Assembly: GCF_002091755.1 (NCBI RefSeq)
Contig: NZ_BDAI01000010.1
Location: 62,001 to 126,000 of the forward strand
Length of the DNA: 64,000 nt
Reading direction: 5' to 3'
Source of the DNA: Pseudomonas nitroreducens NBRC 12694
GTDB lineage: Bacteria; Pseudomonadota; Gammaproteobacteria; Pseudomonadales; Pseudomonadaceae
In this document: positions 43,220-51,511 of the stretch, one piece after another
How the letters are laid out: every line of letters starts with the position of its first letter
How positions within the stretch are numbered: the first letter of the stretch is position 1
Made by a program: the position numbers and the translations under genes
The notes under the pieces: generated by a model
Databases searched by the model: none
What the model was told of the DNA's origin: nothing
The model's input: only the letters and a program-made list of their open reading frames with translations

Positions 43220-44548
43220 ATGTTCAGCAAGGGAAACCTCATCAAGTTCGGCGCCCTGCCGTTGGCCCTGGTCGCCGCCGCCTTCATCCTGTTCAACGGC
43301 ATCTTCTTCTATAACGAAGCCGGCTACATGACCCACGTGCGGACCATCTTCGGCGACGAGAAGATCGTCGACGACGTCGGTTACGCCACCAAGTGGTTCG
43401 GCCGTGCCACCACCTGGAAAAAAGCCATCAGCGTGCAGTCCGTGCTGGTCATGGACGAGAACGACAACAACCCGGACAACGACGCCCTGGGCGCCACCAT
43501 CGAAGCCTTCCCCATCGTCTTCCTCGGCAACGTCGACGCCAAGGTCGAGTCCTCGGCACGCTTCCGCCTGCCTGGCGGCGATCAGTTCCTGAAAATGGCC
43601 CAGGAATACCGCAATCCGGACAACTTCATCCGCACCGCGCTGGTCCCGGCAATCAAGGAAACCCTGCAGGCCACCGCCTCACTGATGACCGCCGATGACT
43701 ACTACGCCGGCGCCCGCAGCGAGTTCGCCGCGGAGTTCGAGAACCAGCTCAACGACGGCCTGTACCTGATCAAGCGCAAGGAAGTGCGCGGCCCGCGTGG
43801 CGCCGTGCCACACCAGACCGCGATCCTGCAGGCCGGTACCGAACAAGGCAGCTTCGGCGACAACAACGCCAGCCAGTTCGTCACCGAGAAAGTCACCGAC
43901 GCCAAGGGCATCCCGGTGCGCAAGCAGCAGCAGTTCCGCAAGTTCGGCGTGGAAGTGGTTGAGGCACGCATCACTAACGTCGACCCGAACCCGCAGTACA
44001 AGCAGCGCATGGTCAAGGTGCAGCAGGCGCTGGCAGAGTTGGCCGTGGCCCGCCAGAACCGCCTGAAGGAAGAGGAAGAGAAACTGCTGGTCACCGCCCG
44101 CGGCGAGAAGGAAGTGGAAGCCAAGCGCCAGGAGACCCTGCGCGACCAGATCGAGCGCACTACCCAGGCGGAAACCGAGAAACAGCTGGCAGTCATCAAC
44201 GCCGAGCGCGAGAAGCAGCGCGCTGAGATCGAGAAGCAGACTGCTGAATTGCTGCGCGACAAGGCTGCCGTGACGGCGCAGGCCACCAAGATCACCGCTG
44301 ACGCCGATGCCTATGCCCGCGAAGCTGTGATCAAGGCGGACGGCGCACTGCAACCCAAGCTGGATGCGCTGATCGCCATCAACAAGGTCTGGGCTGAAGC
44401 CGCCGCCCAGGCGCCGGTGCCTAGCGTCATGATGGCGGGCGGACAGAACAGCGCCAGCAGCCGGCAGGACGAGATCGGCCAACTGATGGGCGTGCTCGCC
44501 ACCAAAGCGGCGCGCGACCTGGCGCTGGACCTGAAGGTAAAAGACTGA
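43220..44548 (+). CDS. SPFH/band-7 family membrane-anchored protein
   Basis: 442 residues from MFSKGNLIKFGALPLALV with GGAAGAG upstream; an in-frame start seven codons earlier is less likely. One N-terminal helix (about residues 8-30) is followed by an SPFH-like domain (about 35-240), for example FGVEVVEARITNVDPNPQYKQRM. A long charged coiled coil (about 250-365) is rich in E, K, R and A. The tail is short. SPFH proteins form oligomeric rings on membranes and often regulate proteases or lipid domains. No NfeD or FtsH partner is beside it, so the role is unknown. It is monocistronic: 123 bases from lpxH and followed by a REPIN and a terminator. Confidence 0.8.
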   Translation: MFSKGNLIKFGALPLALVAAAFILFNGIFFYNEAGYMTHVRTIFGDEKIVDDVGYATKWFGRATTWKKAISVQSVLVMDENDNNPDNDALGATIEAFPIVFLGNVDAKVESSARFRLPGGDQFLKMAQEYRNPDNFIRTALVPAIKETLQATASLMTADDYYAGARSEFAAEFENQLNDGLYLIKRKEVRGPRGAVPHQTAILQAGTEQGSFGDNNASQFVTEKVTDAKGIPVRKQQQFRKFGVEVVEARITNVDPNPQYKQRMVKVQQALAELAVARQNRLKEEEEKLLVTARGEKEVEAKRQETLRDQIERTTQAETEKQLAVINAEREKQRAEIEKQTAELLRDKAAVTAQATKITADADAYAREAVIKADGALQPKLDALIAINKVWAEAAAQAPVPSVMMAGGQNSASSRQDEIGQLMGVLATKAARDLALDLKVKD

Positions 44549-44557
44549 GCCGGAACT

Positions 44558-44650
44558 TGTAGTAGCGAGCTTGCTCGCGAACGGATATCCCGGCAGCCCT
44601 GCTGCCGGACTGGTTCGCAAACAAGAACTACGCGCACTCCTCGCTCCTAT
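44558..44650. repeat. REPIN-like pair of REP palindromes
   Basis: TTGTAGTAGCGAGCTTGCTCGCG on the left and TCCTCGCTCCTAT on the right are degenerate inverted REP ends around a GGCAG-CCCTG-CTGCC hairpin. It lies after the SPFH gene. Confidence 0.55.
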
Positions 44651-44660
44651 GAAGAGCCAA

Positions 44661-44691
44661 GAAAAAAGCGCCCGTCTGGGCGCTTTTTTTG
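44661..44691. terminator. Bidirectional terminator between the SPFH gene and miaE
   Basis: AAAAAAGCGCCC pairs with GGGCGCTTTTTTT around GTCT, with A and T runs on both sides. It suits both convergent genes. Confidence 0.88.
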
Positions 44692-44705
44692 TTGCGGGGC
44701 GCGAG

Positions 44706-45317
44706 TCAGGCCGCCAGCTCCGCCGGCACGCCGCTGTGAAAACGGAATTCGCTGTCCGGCGACTGGATCAGGCCAGCCTCTACCTCGCGAATCTCCGCCA
44801 CGCGGCGGTCGATATCGGCGTCATCGCCATAACGGCGCGCCAGGCTCAGATAGCCCTGGAAATGCCGCGCCTCGGATTTCAGCAGCGAGCCGTAGAACTT
44901 CGCCAGGTCGGCATCCAGGTGATCCACCAGCGCAGCGAAACGCTCGCAGCTACGGCATTCGATGAAAGCGCCAACGATCAGGGTGTCCACCAGCTTCTGC
45001 GGCTCGTGGTTGCGCACTACCGCGCGCAGGCCTGAGGCGTAGCGGCCGGCGGAAATCGGCCGCAGCGGGATGCCGCGCTTCTTCAGGATCGCCAGCACCT
45101 GCTCGTGGTGGCGCAGCTCCTCGCGGGCCAGGCGCGACATGAAGTTCACCAGCTCCTCGTGGGCGCTGTACTTGGCGATCAGGGCCAGGGCCGTGCTGGC
45201 GGCCTTGAATTCGTTGTTCTTGTGGTCGATCAGCATGACCGCCTGATCCCGCAGCGCGGCTTCCACCCACGCATCCGGCGTGGCACAACCGAGGAATTCC
45301 CTGATTTCGGACAGCAT
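44706..45317 (-). CDS. miaE: tRNA-(ms2io6A)-hydroxylase MiaE
   Basis: 203 residues. A ferritin-like diiron protein: Glu/His ligands are visible in DHKNNEFKAASTALALI (about 32-48), LAREELRHHEQVLAIL (about 64-79), FIECRSCERFAALV (about 115-128) and LLKSEARHFQGYLSLA (about 142-157), giving the ExxH pattern twice. It hydroxylates the isopentenyl side chain of 2-methylthio-N6-isopentenyladenosine at tRNA position 37 using O2. It is a single gene convergent with the SPFH gene. Confidence 0.9.
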   Translation of the reverse strand: MLSEIREFLGCATPDAWVEAALRDQAVMLIDHKNNEFKAASTALALIAKYSAHEELVNFMSRLAREELRHHEQVLAILKKRGIPLRPISAGRYASGLRAVVRNHEPQKLVDTLIVGAFIECRSCERFAALVDHLDADLAKFYGSLLKSEARHFQGYLSLARRYGDDADIDRRVAEIREVEAGLIQSPDSEFRFHSGVPAELAA

Positions 45318-45497
45318 CTTCTTGCTCCAGACGACTCAGCGCACCGGCGCCTGGCTGGCCGGTGCAATAAAGGCGGAGCATTATACGGGGGCCGCCGCGC
45401 GGAACCAGCTTCCGGCGTTGATATGCCTCAACGTCATGAACGGGATATCCCGACTACAGTGGTTCTACATAAACAACGCGCACGAAGGGAGACGATC

Positions 45498-46361
45498 ATG
45501 CAAGCCATCCGTAGCATCCTCGTAGTCGTGGACCCGGACCAGCCGGAAGGTCTCGCGCTGAAACGGGCCCGCCTGATCGCCAGCGTGACCCAGTCGCACC
45601 TGCACCTGCTGGCCTGCGAGCGGCGCGCCGACTACAGCGCCAAACTCGAAGAAGTGGCCGAGGTGCTGCGCAAGGAAGGTTTCAGCGCTTCCAGCCGCCA
45701 GGCCTGGAAGGACAATCTGCACCAGACCGTCATCGCCGAGCAGCAGGCCGAAGGGTGCGGGCTGGTGATCAAGCAGCACAGCCCGGACAACCCGCTGAAA
45801 AAGGCCCTGCTCACCCCGGACGACTGGAAGCTGCTGCGCTTCTGCCCTGCCCCCGTACTCCTGGTGAAGACCAGCCTGCCCTGGGCCGGCCGCAACATCC
45901 TCGCCGCCGTGGACGTAGGCAACAACGATATCGAGCACCGCACGTTGCATGCCGGGATAGTCAGCCACGCCTACGACATCGCCGGGCTCGCTCACGGCCA
46001 GTTGCACGTGATCAGCGCCCACCCGTCACCCATGCTCTCGGCCGCCGACCCGACCTTCCAGCTCAGCGAGACCATCGAGGCCAAGTACCGCGAGGCGTGC
46101 AAGGCGTTCCAGGCCGAATACGGCGTAGACGACCAGCACCTGCACATCGAGGAGGGCCCGGCGGACGTGCTGATTCCCCGCGCGTCCCACAACCTCGATG
46201 CGGCGGTGACGGTGATCGGCAGCGTGGCGCGCACCGGGTTGTCCGGCGCACTGATCGGCAACACCGCCGAAGTGGTGCTCGACTCCCTGGAAAGCGACAT
46301 CCTGGTGCTCAAGCCGGACGACATCATCGCCCACCTGGAAGAAATCGCCGCCAAGCCCTGA
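45498..46361 (+). CDS. Tandem universal stress protein (UspE-like)
   Basis: 287 residues from MQAIRSILVVVDPDQPEG with GAAGGGAGA upstream. It has two Usp domains. Domain 1 (about 1-140) lacks a clear nucleotide motif. Domain 2 (about 145-280) keeps the ATP-type GxxG-x9-GN pattern in GSVARTGLSGALIGNTAE. UspE-type proteins are tied to stress survival, anaerobic growth and motility in pseudomonads. In P. aeruginosa several such genes are under Anr control, but I see no clear TTGAT-N4-ATCAA box here. It stands alone between miaE (divergent) and a terminator. Confidence 0.87.
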   Translation: MQAIRSILVVVDPDQPEGLALKRARLIASVTQSHLHLLACERRADYSAKLEEVAEVLRKEGFSASSRQAWKDNLHQTVIAEQQAEGCGLVIKQHSPDNPLKKALLTPDDWKLLRFCPAPVLLVKTSLPWAGRNILAAVDVGNNDIEHRTLHAGIVSHAYDIAGLAHGQLHVISAHPSPMLSAADPTFQLSETIEAKYREACKAFQAEYGVDDQHLHIEEGPADVLIPRASHNLDAAVTVIGSVARTGLSGALIGNTAEVVLDSLESDILVLKPDDIIAHLEEIAAKP

Positions 46362-46387
46362 CACCCGACCGTCACCTCTACAGGAAG

Positions 46388-46416
46388 GAAAAAGCGCCCC
46401 GAGGGGCGCTTTTTTA
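46388..46416. terminator. Bidirectional terminator between the Usp and DUF1289 genes
   Basis: AAAGCGCCCC pairs with GGGGCGCTTT around GA, with further A and T on each side. It serves both convergent genes. Confidence 0.88.
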
Positions 46417-46430
46417 TTGGCAGGCGACGG

Positions 46431-46907
46431 TCAGACGCGCGACTCCAGCCCATCGGCGAGAAAGCTCGGCGCGATGTAGCGCTCGTAATGCGCCTCGGAG
46501 AGAATGAAGAACTCCTTGTCGATGGCGTCGCGCAGGTCCGGCAGTGTCCAGCCGCGGAACTCCGGCAGCAGCACCAGGCCGTAGGCCTCCACCTGGTTGA
46601 TCATCCGTGAACCGCGGGCGATCAGTTGGTAGGCCCAGCAATACGGCGACTGCTCGGGCACGAAGCGTATCTGCCGCTGCTCCAACTGGCTGCGCAGGAG
46701 CGGCGCGTCGAAGACTTCCAGCTTGGCCATCATTACCTGCGCCAGCAGAATCTCCAGACGGCTCCAGACCGCCCGCTTTTCCTCGTCGCTGTAGCGGTTC
46801 CAGTTCACCACTTCATGGTGGAAACGCTTGCAGCCACGGCAGACCAGGTCGCCATAGACCGTCGAGCAGAGCCCGACACAGGGGGTTTTGATGCGCTGAG
46901 ATGACAT
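46431..46907 (-). CDS. DUF1289 family protein
   Basis: 158 residues from MSSQRIKTPCVGLCSTVYGDLVCRGCKRF; the longer open frame upstream to 46994 covers the acnB promoter side and is unlikely. The N-terminal 50 residues are the DUF1289 domain with four cysteines in CVGLC...CRGC, probably binding a metal or Fe-S cluster. WNRYSDEEKRAVWSRL follows the family pattern. The remaining 100 residues have a helical look and no known motif. Function is unknown. It is divergent from acnB with 382 bases between the two starts. Confidence 0.82.
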   Translation of the reverse strand: MSSQRIKTPCVGLCSTVYGDLVCRGCKRFHHEVVNWNRYSDEEKRAVWSRLEILLAQVMMAKLEVFDAPLLRSQLEQRQIRFVPEQSPYCWAYQLIARGSRMINQVEAYGLVLLPEFRGWTLPDLRDAIDKEFFILSEAHYERYIAPSFLADGLESRV

Positions 46908-46987
46908 GGGGAAACGGGTAGCCGGCAAAGCGGGCATGTTAGCCCTTTGTCTAGGCAAGATCACCCTTCGGGCTGCCGCAAATCGGC

Positions 46988-47016
46988 TTACCAAGGCCCA
47001 TTAATTCCATTAGAAT
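46988..47016 (+). promoter_or_regulatory. Candidate sigma-70 promoter for acnB
   Basis: TTACCA (46988-46993), 17 bases, TAGAAT (47011-47016). A start near 47023 would give acnB a leader of about 265 bases, which contains the structured repeat at 47047-47171. Confidence 0.6.
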
Positions 47017-47046
47017 GGCTGCGCCTTTTTGGCGTCATTGTCCGAA

Positions 47047-47171
47047 AGAAGCTGTTTTCAAAGCGTCACGAAGCACAGATTCCGGCAGCCGCGCGGTCTG
47101 GGCGCCTCCCTCAAGCGCCCAGCCCCATCAGTCCCTGGCCACCCCGGCGTAAAACTTTGAAAACAGCTTCT
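47047..47171 (+). promoter_or_regulatory. Structured acnB leader bounded by a perfect 17-bp inverted repeat
   Basis: AGAAGCTGTTTTCAAAG (47047-47063) and its exact reverse complement (47155-47171) enclose 91 bases. Inside is a second perfect hairpin, CTGGGCGC/GCGCCCAG (47098-47105 with 47115-47122). In RNA this gives a long closing stem with an inner hairpin between the promoter and the GTG start of acnB. No T run follows, so it is not a plain terminator. It may be a cis-regulatory RNA or a DNA operator. I cannot name it. Confidence 0.6.
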
Positions 47172-47289
47172 GCCCGGAGATCGCCGGTGCCGTCGTAGGT
47201 CAGTGGATTACCGTCCACCATGCCTGACGAATGGATCGGAGAGGTCTCCTGGATACGCGTCCTCCGGGACCACTGATGAGGGAAATACT

Positions 47290-49899
47290 GTGCTTGAAGC
47301 CTATCGCAAACACGTAGAAGAGCGTGCCGCCCAGGGCGTCGTGCCCCAGCCGCTGAACGCCGAACAGACCGCTGGTCTGGTCGAACTCCTGAAGAACCCG
47401 CCGGCCGGCGAAGAAGAATTTCTCCTCGACCTGATCACCAACCGCGTACCGCCGGGCGTGGACGAAGCTGCCTACGTCAAGGCCGGCTTCCTGTCCGCCC
47501 TTGCCAAGGGTGAAGCCACTTCCCCGCTGATCTCCAAGACCCGCGCCCTCGAGCTGCTGGGTACCATGCAGGGCGGCTACAACATCGCCACCATGGTGGA
47601 GCTGCTGGACAACGCCGAGCTGGCCGAAGTCGCCGCCGCGCAACTGAAGCACACCCTGCTGATGTTCGACGCCTTCCACGACGTCGCCGAGCGTGCCAAG
47701 AAAGGCAACGCTGCCGCCAAGGCCGTGCTGCAGTCCTGGGCCGATGGCGAGTGGTTCAAGGCCCGTCCGGCCGTCGCCGAGAAGCTGACCCTGACCGTGT
47801 TCAAGGTCCCCGGCGAAACCAACACCGACGACCTGTCCCCCGCTCCGGACGCCTGGTCGCGCCCCGACATCCCGCTGCACGCCCTGGCCATGCTGAAGAT
47901 GGCCCGCGACGGCATCGAGCCGGTCCAGCCGGGCTCCGTCGGCCCGCTGAAGCAGATCGAAGCCGTGAAGGCCAAGGGCTTCCCGGTCGCCTACGTCGGC
48001 GACGTGGTCGGCACCGGTTCGTCCCGTAAATCCGCCACCAACTCGGTGCTGTGGTTCTTCGGCGACGACATCCCCTACGTGCCGAACAAGCGCGCTGGCG
48101 GCTTCTGCTTCGGCACCAAGATCGCCCCGATCTTCTACAACACCATGGAAGACGCCGGCGCCCTGCCGATCGAGTTCGACTGCACCAACCTGGCCATGGG
48201 CGACGTCATCGACGTGTACCCGTACGAAGGCAAGGTCGTGCGTCATGACAGCGGCGAAGTGGTCACCACCTTCGAGCTGAAGACCCCGGTTCTGCTCGAC
48301 GAAGTCCGCGCCGGCGGCCGTATCCCGCTGATCGTTGGCCGTGGCCTGACCGAGAAGGCCCGTGCCGAGCTGGGCCTGGCTCCGTCCGACCTGTTCAAGA
48401 AGCCGGAAGCCCCGGCCGACAGCGGCAAGGGCTTCACCCTCGCCCAGAAGATGGTTGGCCGCGCCTGCGGTCTGGCCGAAGGCCAGGGCGTACGTCCGGG
48501 CACCTACTGCGAACCGAAGATGACCACCGTCGGTTCCCAGGACACCACCGGCCCGATGACCCGCGACGAGCTGAAAGACCTGGCTTGCCTGGGCTTCTCC
48601 GCCGACCTGGTGATGCAGTCCTTCTGCCACACCGCTGCCTATCCGAAGCCGATCGACGTCAAGACCCACCACACCCTGCCGGACTTCATCATGACCCGCG
48701 GCGGTGTCTCCCTGCGTCCGGGCGACGGCATCATCCACAGCTGGCTGAACCGCATGCTGCTGCCTGACACCGTCGGCACCGGCGGCGACTCGCACACCCG
48801 CTTCCCGATCGGCATCAGCTTCCCGGCCGGCTCCGGCCTGGTGGCCTTCGCCGCTGCCACCGGTGTCATGCCGCTGGACATGCCCGAATCGGTTCTGGTG
48901 CGCTTCAAGGGCAAGCTGCAACCGGGCATCACCCTGCGTGACCTGGTCCATGCGATCCCCTACTACGCGATCCAGGCCGGCCTGCTGACCGTCGAGAAGA
49001 AGGGCAAGAAGAACATCTTCTCCGGCCGCATCCTCGAGATCGAAGGTCTGAACGACCTGACCGTCGAGCAAGCCTTCGAGCTGTCCGACGCCTCCGCCGA
49101 GCGTTCGGCTGCCGGTTGCACCATCAAGCTGCCGGAAGAGGCCATCGCCGAGTACCTGAAGTCCAACATCACCCTGCTGCGCTGGATGATCGGCGAAGGC
49201 TACGGCGACGCCCGCACCCTGGAGCGCCGCGCGCAAGCGATGGAAGCCTGGCTGGCCAACCCGCAACTGCTGGAAGCCGACAAGGACGCCGAATACGCCG
49301 CGGTCATCGAGATCGACCTGGCCGACGTCAAGGAGCCGGTACTCTGCGCTCCGAACGACCCGGACGACGCTCGCCTGCTGTCCAGCGTGCAAGGCCGCAA
49401 GATCGATGAAGTCTTCATCGGCTCCTGCATGACCAACATCGGTCACTTCCGCGCTGCCGGCAAACTGCTGGACAAGGTCAAGGGTGGCATTCCGACCCGT
49501 CTGTGGCTGGCTCCGCCGACCAAGATGGACGCCCACCAGCTGACCGAGGAAGGCTACTACGGCATCTACGGCAAGGCCGGCGCGCGCATGGAAATGCCGG
49601 GCTGCTCGCTGTGCATGGGTAACCAGGCTCGCGTACAGACCGGTTCGACCGTGGTCTCCACCTCGACCCGTAACTTCCCGAACCGCCTGGGCGACGCCAC
49701 CGACGTGTTCCTGGCATCCGCCGAGCTGGCCGCCGTTTCCTCGATCATCGGCAAGCTGCCGACCGTCGAGGAGTACATGGCCTACGCGAAGGACATCGAC
49801 AGCATGTCTGCCGATATCTACCGCTACCTGAGCTTCGACCAGATCGCTGAGTTCCGTGAAGCGGCAGCCAACGCGAAGATCCCGGCCCTTCAGGTCTGA
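47290..49899 (+). CDS. acnB: Bifunctional aconitate hydratase 2 / 2-methylisocitrate dehydratase
   Basis: 869 residues from a GTG start with GAGGG upstream, the length of P. aeruginosa AcnB; the frame is open to 47203 but that part is leader. An N-terminal HEAT-like domain (about 1-160) is followed by the swivel domain (NTDDLSPAPDAW, GTGSSRKSATNSV) placed before the catalytic core, as in all AcnB. The 4Fe-4S cysteines are in FIGSCMTNIGHF (about 710) and PGCSLCMGNQARV (about 770). The enzyme interconverts citrate and isocitrate in the TCA cycle, and apo-AcnB can bind RNA. In pseudomonads it is repressed by PrrF small RNAs under iron limitation; I do not see an obvious site. Confidence 0.96.
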   Translation: MLEAYRKHVEERAAQGVVPQPLNAEQTAGLVELLKNPPAGEEEFLLDLITNRVPPGVDEAAYVKAGFLSALAKGEATSPLISKTRALELLGTMQGGYNIATMVELLDNAELAEVAAAQLKHTLLMFDAFHDVAERAKKGNAAAKAVLQSWADGEWFKARPAVAEKLTLTVFKVPGETNTDDLSPAPDAWSRPDIPLHALAMLKMARDGIEPVQPGSVGPLKQIEAVKAKGFPVAYVGDVVGTGSSRKSATNSVLWFFGDDIPYVPNKRAGGFCFGTKIAPIFYNTMEDAGALPIEFDCTNLAMGDVIDVYPYEGKVVRHDSGEVVTTFELKTPVLLDEVRAGGRIPLIVGRGLTEKARAELGLAPSDLFKKPEAPADSGKGFTLAQKMVGRACGLAEGQGVRPGTYCEPKMTTVGSQDTTGPMTRDELKDLACLGFSADLVMQSFCHTAAYPKPIDVKTHHTLPDFIMTRGGVSLRPGDGIIHSWLNRMLLPDTVGTGGDSHTRFPIGISFPAGSGLVAFAAATGVMPLDMPESVLVRFKGKLQPGITLRDLVHAIPYYAIQAGLLTVEKKGKKNIFSGRILEIEGLNDLTVEQAFELSDASAERSAAGCTIKLPEEAIAEYLKSNITLLRWMIGEGYGDARTLERRAQAMEAWLANPQLLEADKDAEYAAVIEIDLADVKEPVLCAPNDPDDARLLSSVQGRKIDEVFIGSCMTNIGHFRAAGKLLDKVKGGIPTRLWLAPPTKMDAHQLTEEGYYGIYGKAGARMEMPGCSLCMGNQARVQTGSTVVSTSTRNFPNRLGDATDVFLASAELAAVSSIIGKLPTVEEYMAYAKDIDSMSADIYRYLSFDQIAEFREAAANAKIPALQV

Positions 49900-49915
49900 G
49901 TGATCCCTGCGTGAC

Positions 49916-49945
49916 GAAAAGCCCCGCCTGAGTGCGGGGCTTTTC
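49916..49945 (+). terminator. Intrinsic terminator after acnB
   Basis: GAAAAGCCCCGC pairs with GCGGGGCTTTTC around CTGAGT, 16 bases after the acnB stop. Confidence 0.9.
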
Positions 49946-50159
49946 TTTTGCATATCCCGAAATAGACGCCTGCCGCCCGCCCCTAACAATGGGCCTAATA
50001 CTTATTGACCGCTTGCGCCCCATGCCTCGAAGTCTATGGTGGACAGCAGGCTCCTGCCGATTTCCGTGCCCAGGTGCCCTTGTGGAACCCTCCAGAGGTG
50101 CGCTCCCTTCCTCTGCGCCCCGCTCTCCATGGCGGGGCTTCTTTTTTCTACCGCTTCCC
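49946..50159 (+). other. Gap between acnB and nasS with a possible small RNA
   Basis: No protein-coding signal. It contains CAGAGG/CCTCTG and GCAGG/CCTGC hairpins and ends in its own strong terminator (50117-50147). This lies before the sigma-54 element of nasS, so the terminator must belong to another transcript or block read-through from acnB. Two GGA triplets lie in loop-like positions. No convincing promoter was found. Confidence 0.35.
50117..50147 (+). terminator. Intrinsic terminator upstream of the nasS promoter
   Basis: GCCCCGC pairs with GCGGGGC around TCTCCATG, followed by TTCTTTTTT. It precedes the nasS -24/-12 element by 13 bases. Confidence 0.85.
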
Positions 50160-50175
50160 TGGCACAGCCCTTGCT
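50160..50175 (+). promoter_or_regulatory. Sigma-54 (-24/-12) promoter for nasST
   Basis: TGGCAC-N5-TTGCT, a full match to the sigma-54 consensus with correct GG-GC spacing. It predicts a transcript start near 50186, a few bases before the leader hairpin. An activator such as NtrC would be needed; only weak half sites (AGGTGC) are visible upstream. Confidence 0.78.
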
Positions 50176-50186
50176 CCGCTTTCATA

Positions 50187-50269
50187 AACGGTGATCCAAC
50201 GGCGGGTCGCCCTCTGACAATGGCGTCGCTGCCACCGCCCCTCGAAGGCCGGTGGAGCGGCGCCTTTTT
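50187..50269 (+). promoter_or_regulatory. NasT (ANTAR) type leader with terminator before nasS
   Basis: An 8-bp hairpin GGTGATCC-AACGGC-GGGTCGCC (50190-50211) has a hexaloop with A at position 1 and G at position 4, the ANTAR-recognition pattern. Then GACAATGGCGTCGC leads into a long terminator stem (50222-50264) followed by TTTTT. With the predicted start only one hairpin is in the RNA. NasT binding would favour antitermination, so nasST would control itself. Confidence 0.65.
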
Positions 50270-50306
50270 GTATTGAGCGTGCATGAGCGCGCGTTCAGAG
50301 GTGGAG

Positions 50307-51509
50307 ATGATCGACAGTACCAGCGCACTGCCGGGCGACCTGGCCTGGGTGGCCGGCTCCGATGCCCCGGAGAAGGCCGCGCTCAACCTGGGCTTCATGG
50401 CCCTCACCGATTCCGCCTCCCTGGTGGTGGCCGCGACCCAGGGCTTCGGCCAGCCCTACGGCCTGACCTTGAACCTGCAACGCCAAAGCTCCTGGGCCGG
50501 CCTGCGCGACCGCCTGCTGAGCGGCGCGCTCGATGCGGCGCAAAGCCTCTACGGCCTGATCTACGACCTGCAACTGGGCCTGGGCGGCGCCCCGGCCACG
50601 GACATGGCCGTGCTCATGGGCCTGTGCCAGAACGGCCAGTCGATCAACCTTTCCGCCCCCTTGATGCGCGACGGCGTGACCTCTGCTGAAGCACTGCAAA
50701 GCCATGTGCGCCAGAACGGTGCGCAACTCACCCTCGCCCACACCTTCCCCACCGGCACGCACGCGATGTGGCTCTACTACTGGCTGGCCGCCCACGGCAT
50801 TCATCCGCTGCAGGACGTGCGCAGCCTGGTGGTGCCGCCAGCGCAGATGGTCGAGCACCTCAGGGCCGGACGCATCGACGGCTTCTGCGCCGGTGGCCCC
50901 TGGGGCGCGCTGGCCGTGGACGAAGGCATGGGTTTCACCCTCGCCACCAGCCAGCAGATCTGGCCCGACCACCCGGAAAAGGTTCTGGGCACCACCCGCG
51001 CCTTTGTCGAGCAATACCCCAACACGGCTCGCGCGCTGGTGATGAGCCTTCTCGATGCCAGCCGCTTCATCGAAGCCAGCCAGGACAACCTGCGCAGCGC
51101 CGCCCGGCTGATCAGCAGCGAGGACTATGTCGACGCCCCGCTCGCCAGCATCGAACCGCGCCTGCTCGGCCGCCACCAGGACGGCCTCGGCCACGCCTGG
51201 CAGGACGCGCACCCGCTGCGCTTCTTCAACGACGGGCAGGCGAACGTCCCCTGGCTCTCCGACGGATTGTGGTTCATGACCCAGTTCCGCCGCTGGGGCC
51301 TGTTGCGCGAGGACGTCGACTACCTCGGCATCGCTCGTCAGGTCCAGCAGTTCGCGCTGTACCGCGAAGCCGCCAGCGCCCTGGGTGTCAGCGTGCCGGA
51401 CAGCGAAATGCGCACCTCCACCCTGATCGACGGTCGCCTCTGGGACGGTAACGATCCGGCCGGCTATGCCCGCAGCTTCGAGCTGAATGCCCTGGCGGAA
51501 CGAGGTTGA
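50307..51509 (+). CDS. nasS: NasS nitrate/nitrite sensor, NrtA-like
   Basis: 400 residues if started at the ATG at 50307, which has GAGGTGGAG directly upstream; an ATG at 50283 adds eight residues. There is no signal peptide, unlike periplasmic NrtA, so it is cytoplasmic. Family features include LNLGFMALTDSASLVVAATQGF, FPTGTHAMWLYYWLAAHGIHP, IDGFCAGGPWGALAV and FNDGQANVPWLSDGLWFMTQFRRWG of the nitrate/bicarbonate-binding group. In Azotobacter and Paracoccus NasS holds NasT inactive until nitrate or nitrite binds. It is followed by nasT two bases later. The leader upstream suggests autoregulation. Confidence 0.9.
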   Translation: MIDSTSALPGDLAWVAGSDAPEKAALNLGFMALTDSASLVVAATQGFGQPYGLTLNLQRQSSWAGLRDRLLSGALDAAQSLYGLIYDLQLGLGGAPATDMAVLMGLCQNGQSINLSAPLMRDGVTSAEALQSHVRQNGAQLTLAHTFPTGTHAMWLYYWLAAHGIHPLQDVRSLVVPPAQMVEHLRAGRIDGFCAGGPWGALAVDEGMGFTLATSQQIWPDHPEKVLGTTRAFVEQYPNTARALVMSLLDASRFIEASQDNLRSAARLISSEDYVDAPLASIEPRLLGRHQDGLGHAWQDAHPLRFFNDGQANVPWLSDGLWFMTQFRRWGLLREDVDYLGIARQVQQFALYREAASALGVSVPDSEMRTSTLIDGRLWDGNDPAGYARSFELNALAERG

Positions 51510-51511
51510 GC

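Noticed and set aside
47047..47171. The 17-bp inverted repeat as ends of an insertion sequence or invertible promoter
   Set aside because: The 91-base interior encodes nothing, there are no target-site duplications, and no recombinase gene is present in the window.
47200..49989. A 929-codon open frame antisense to acnB
   Set aside because: It mirrors the acnB coding frame in GC-rich DNA, has low-complexity G/V/A/R/D composition, and no start signal.
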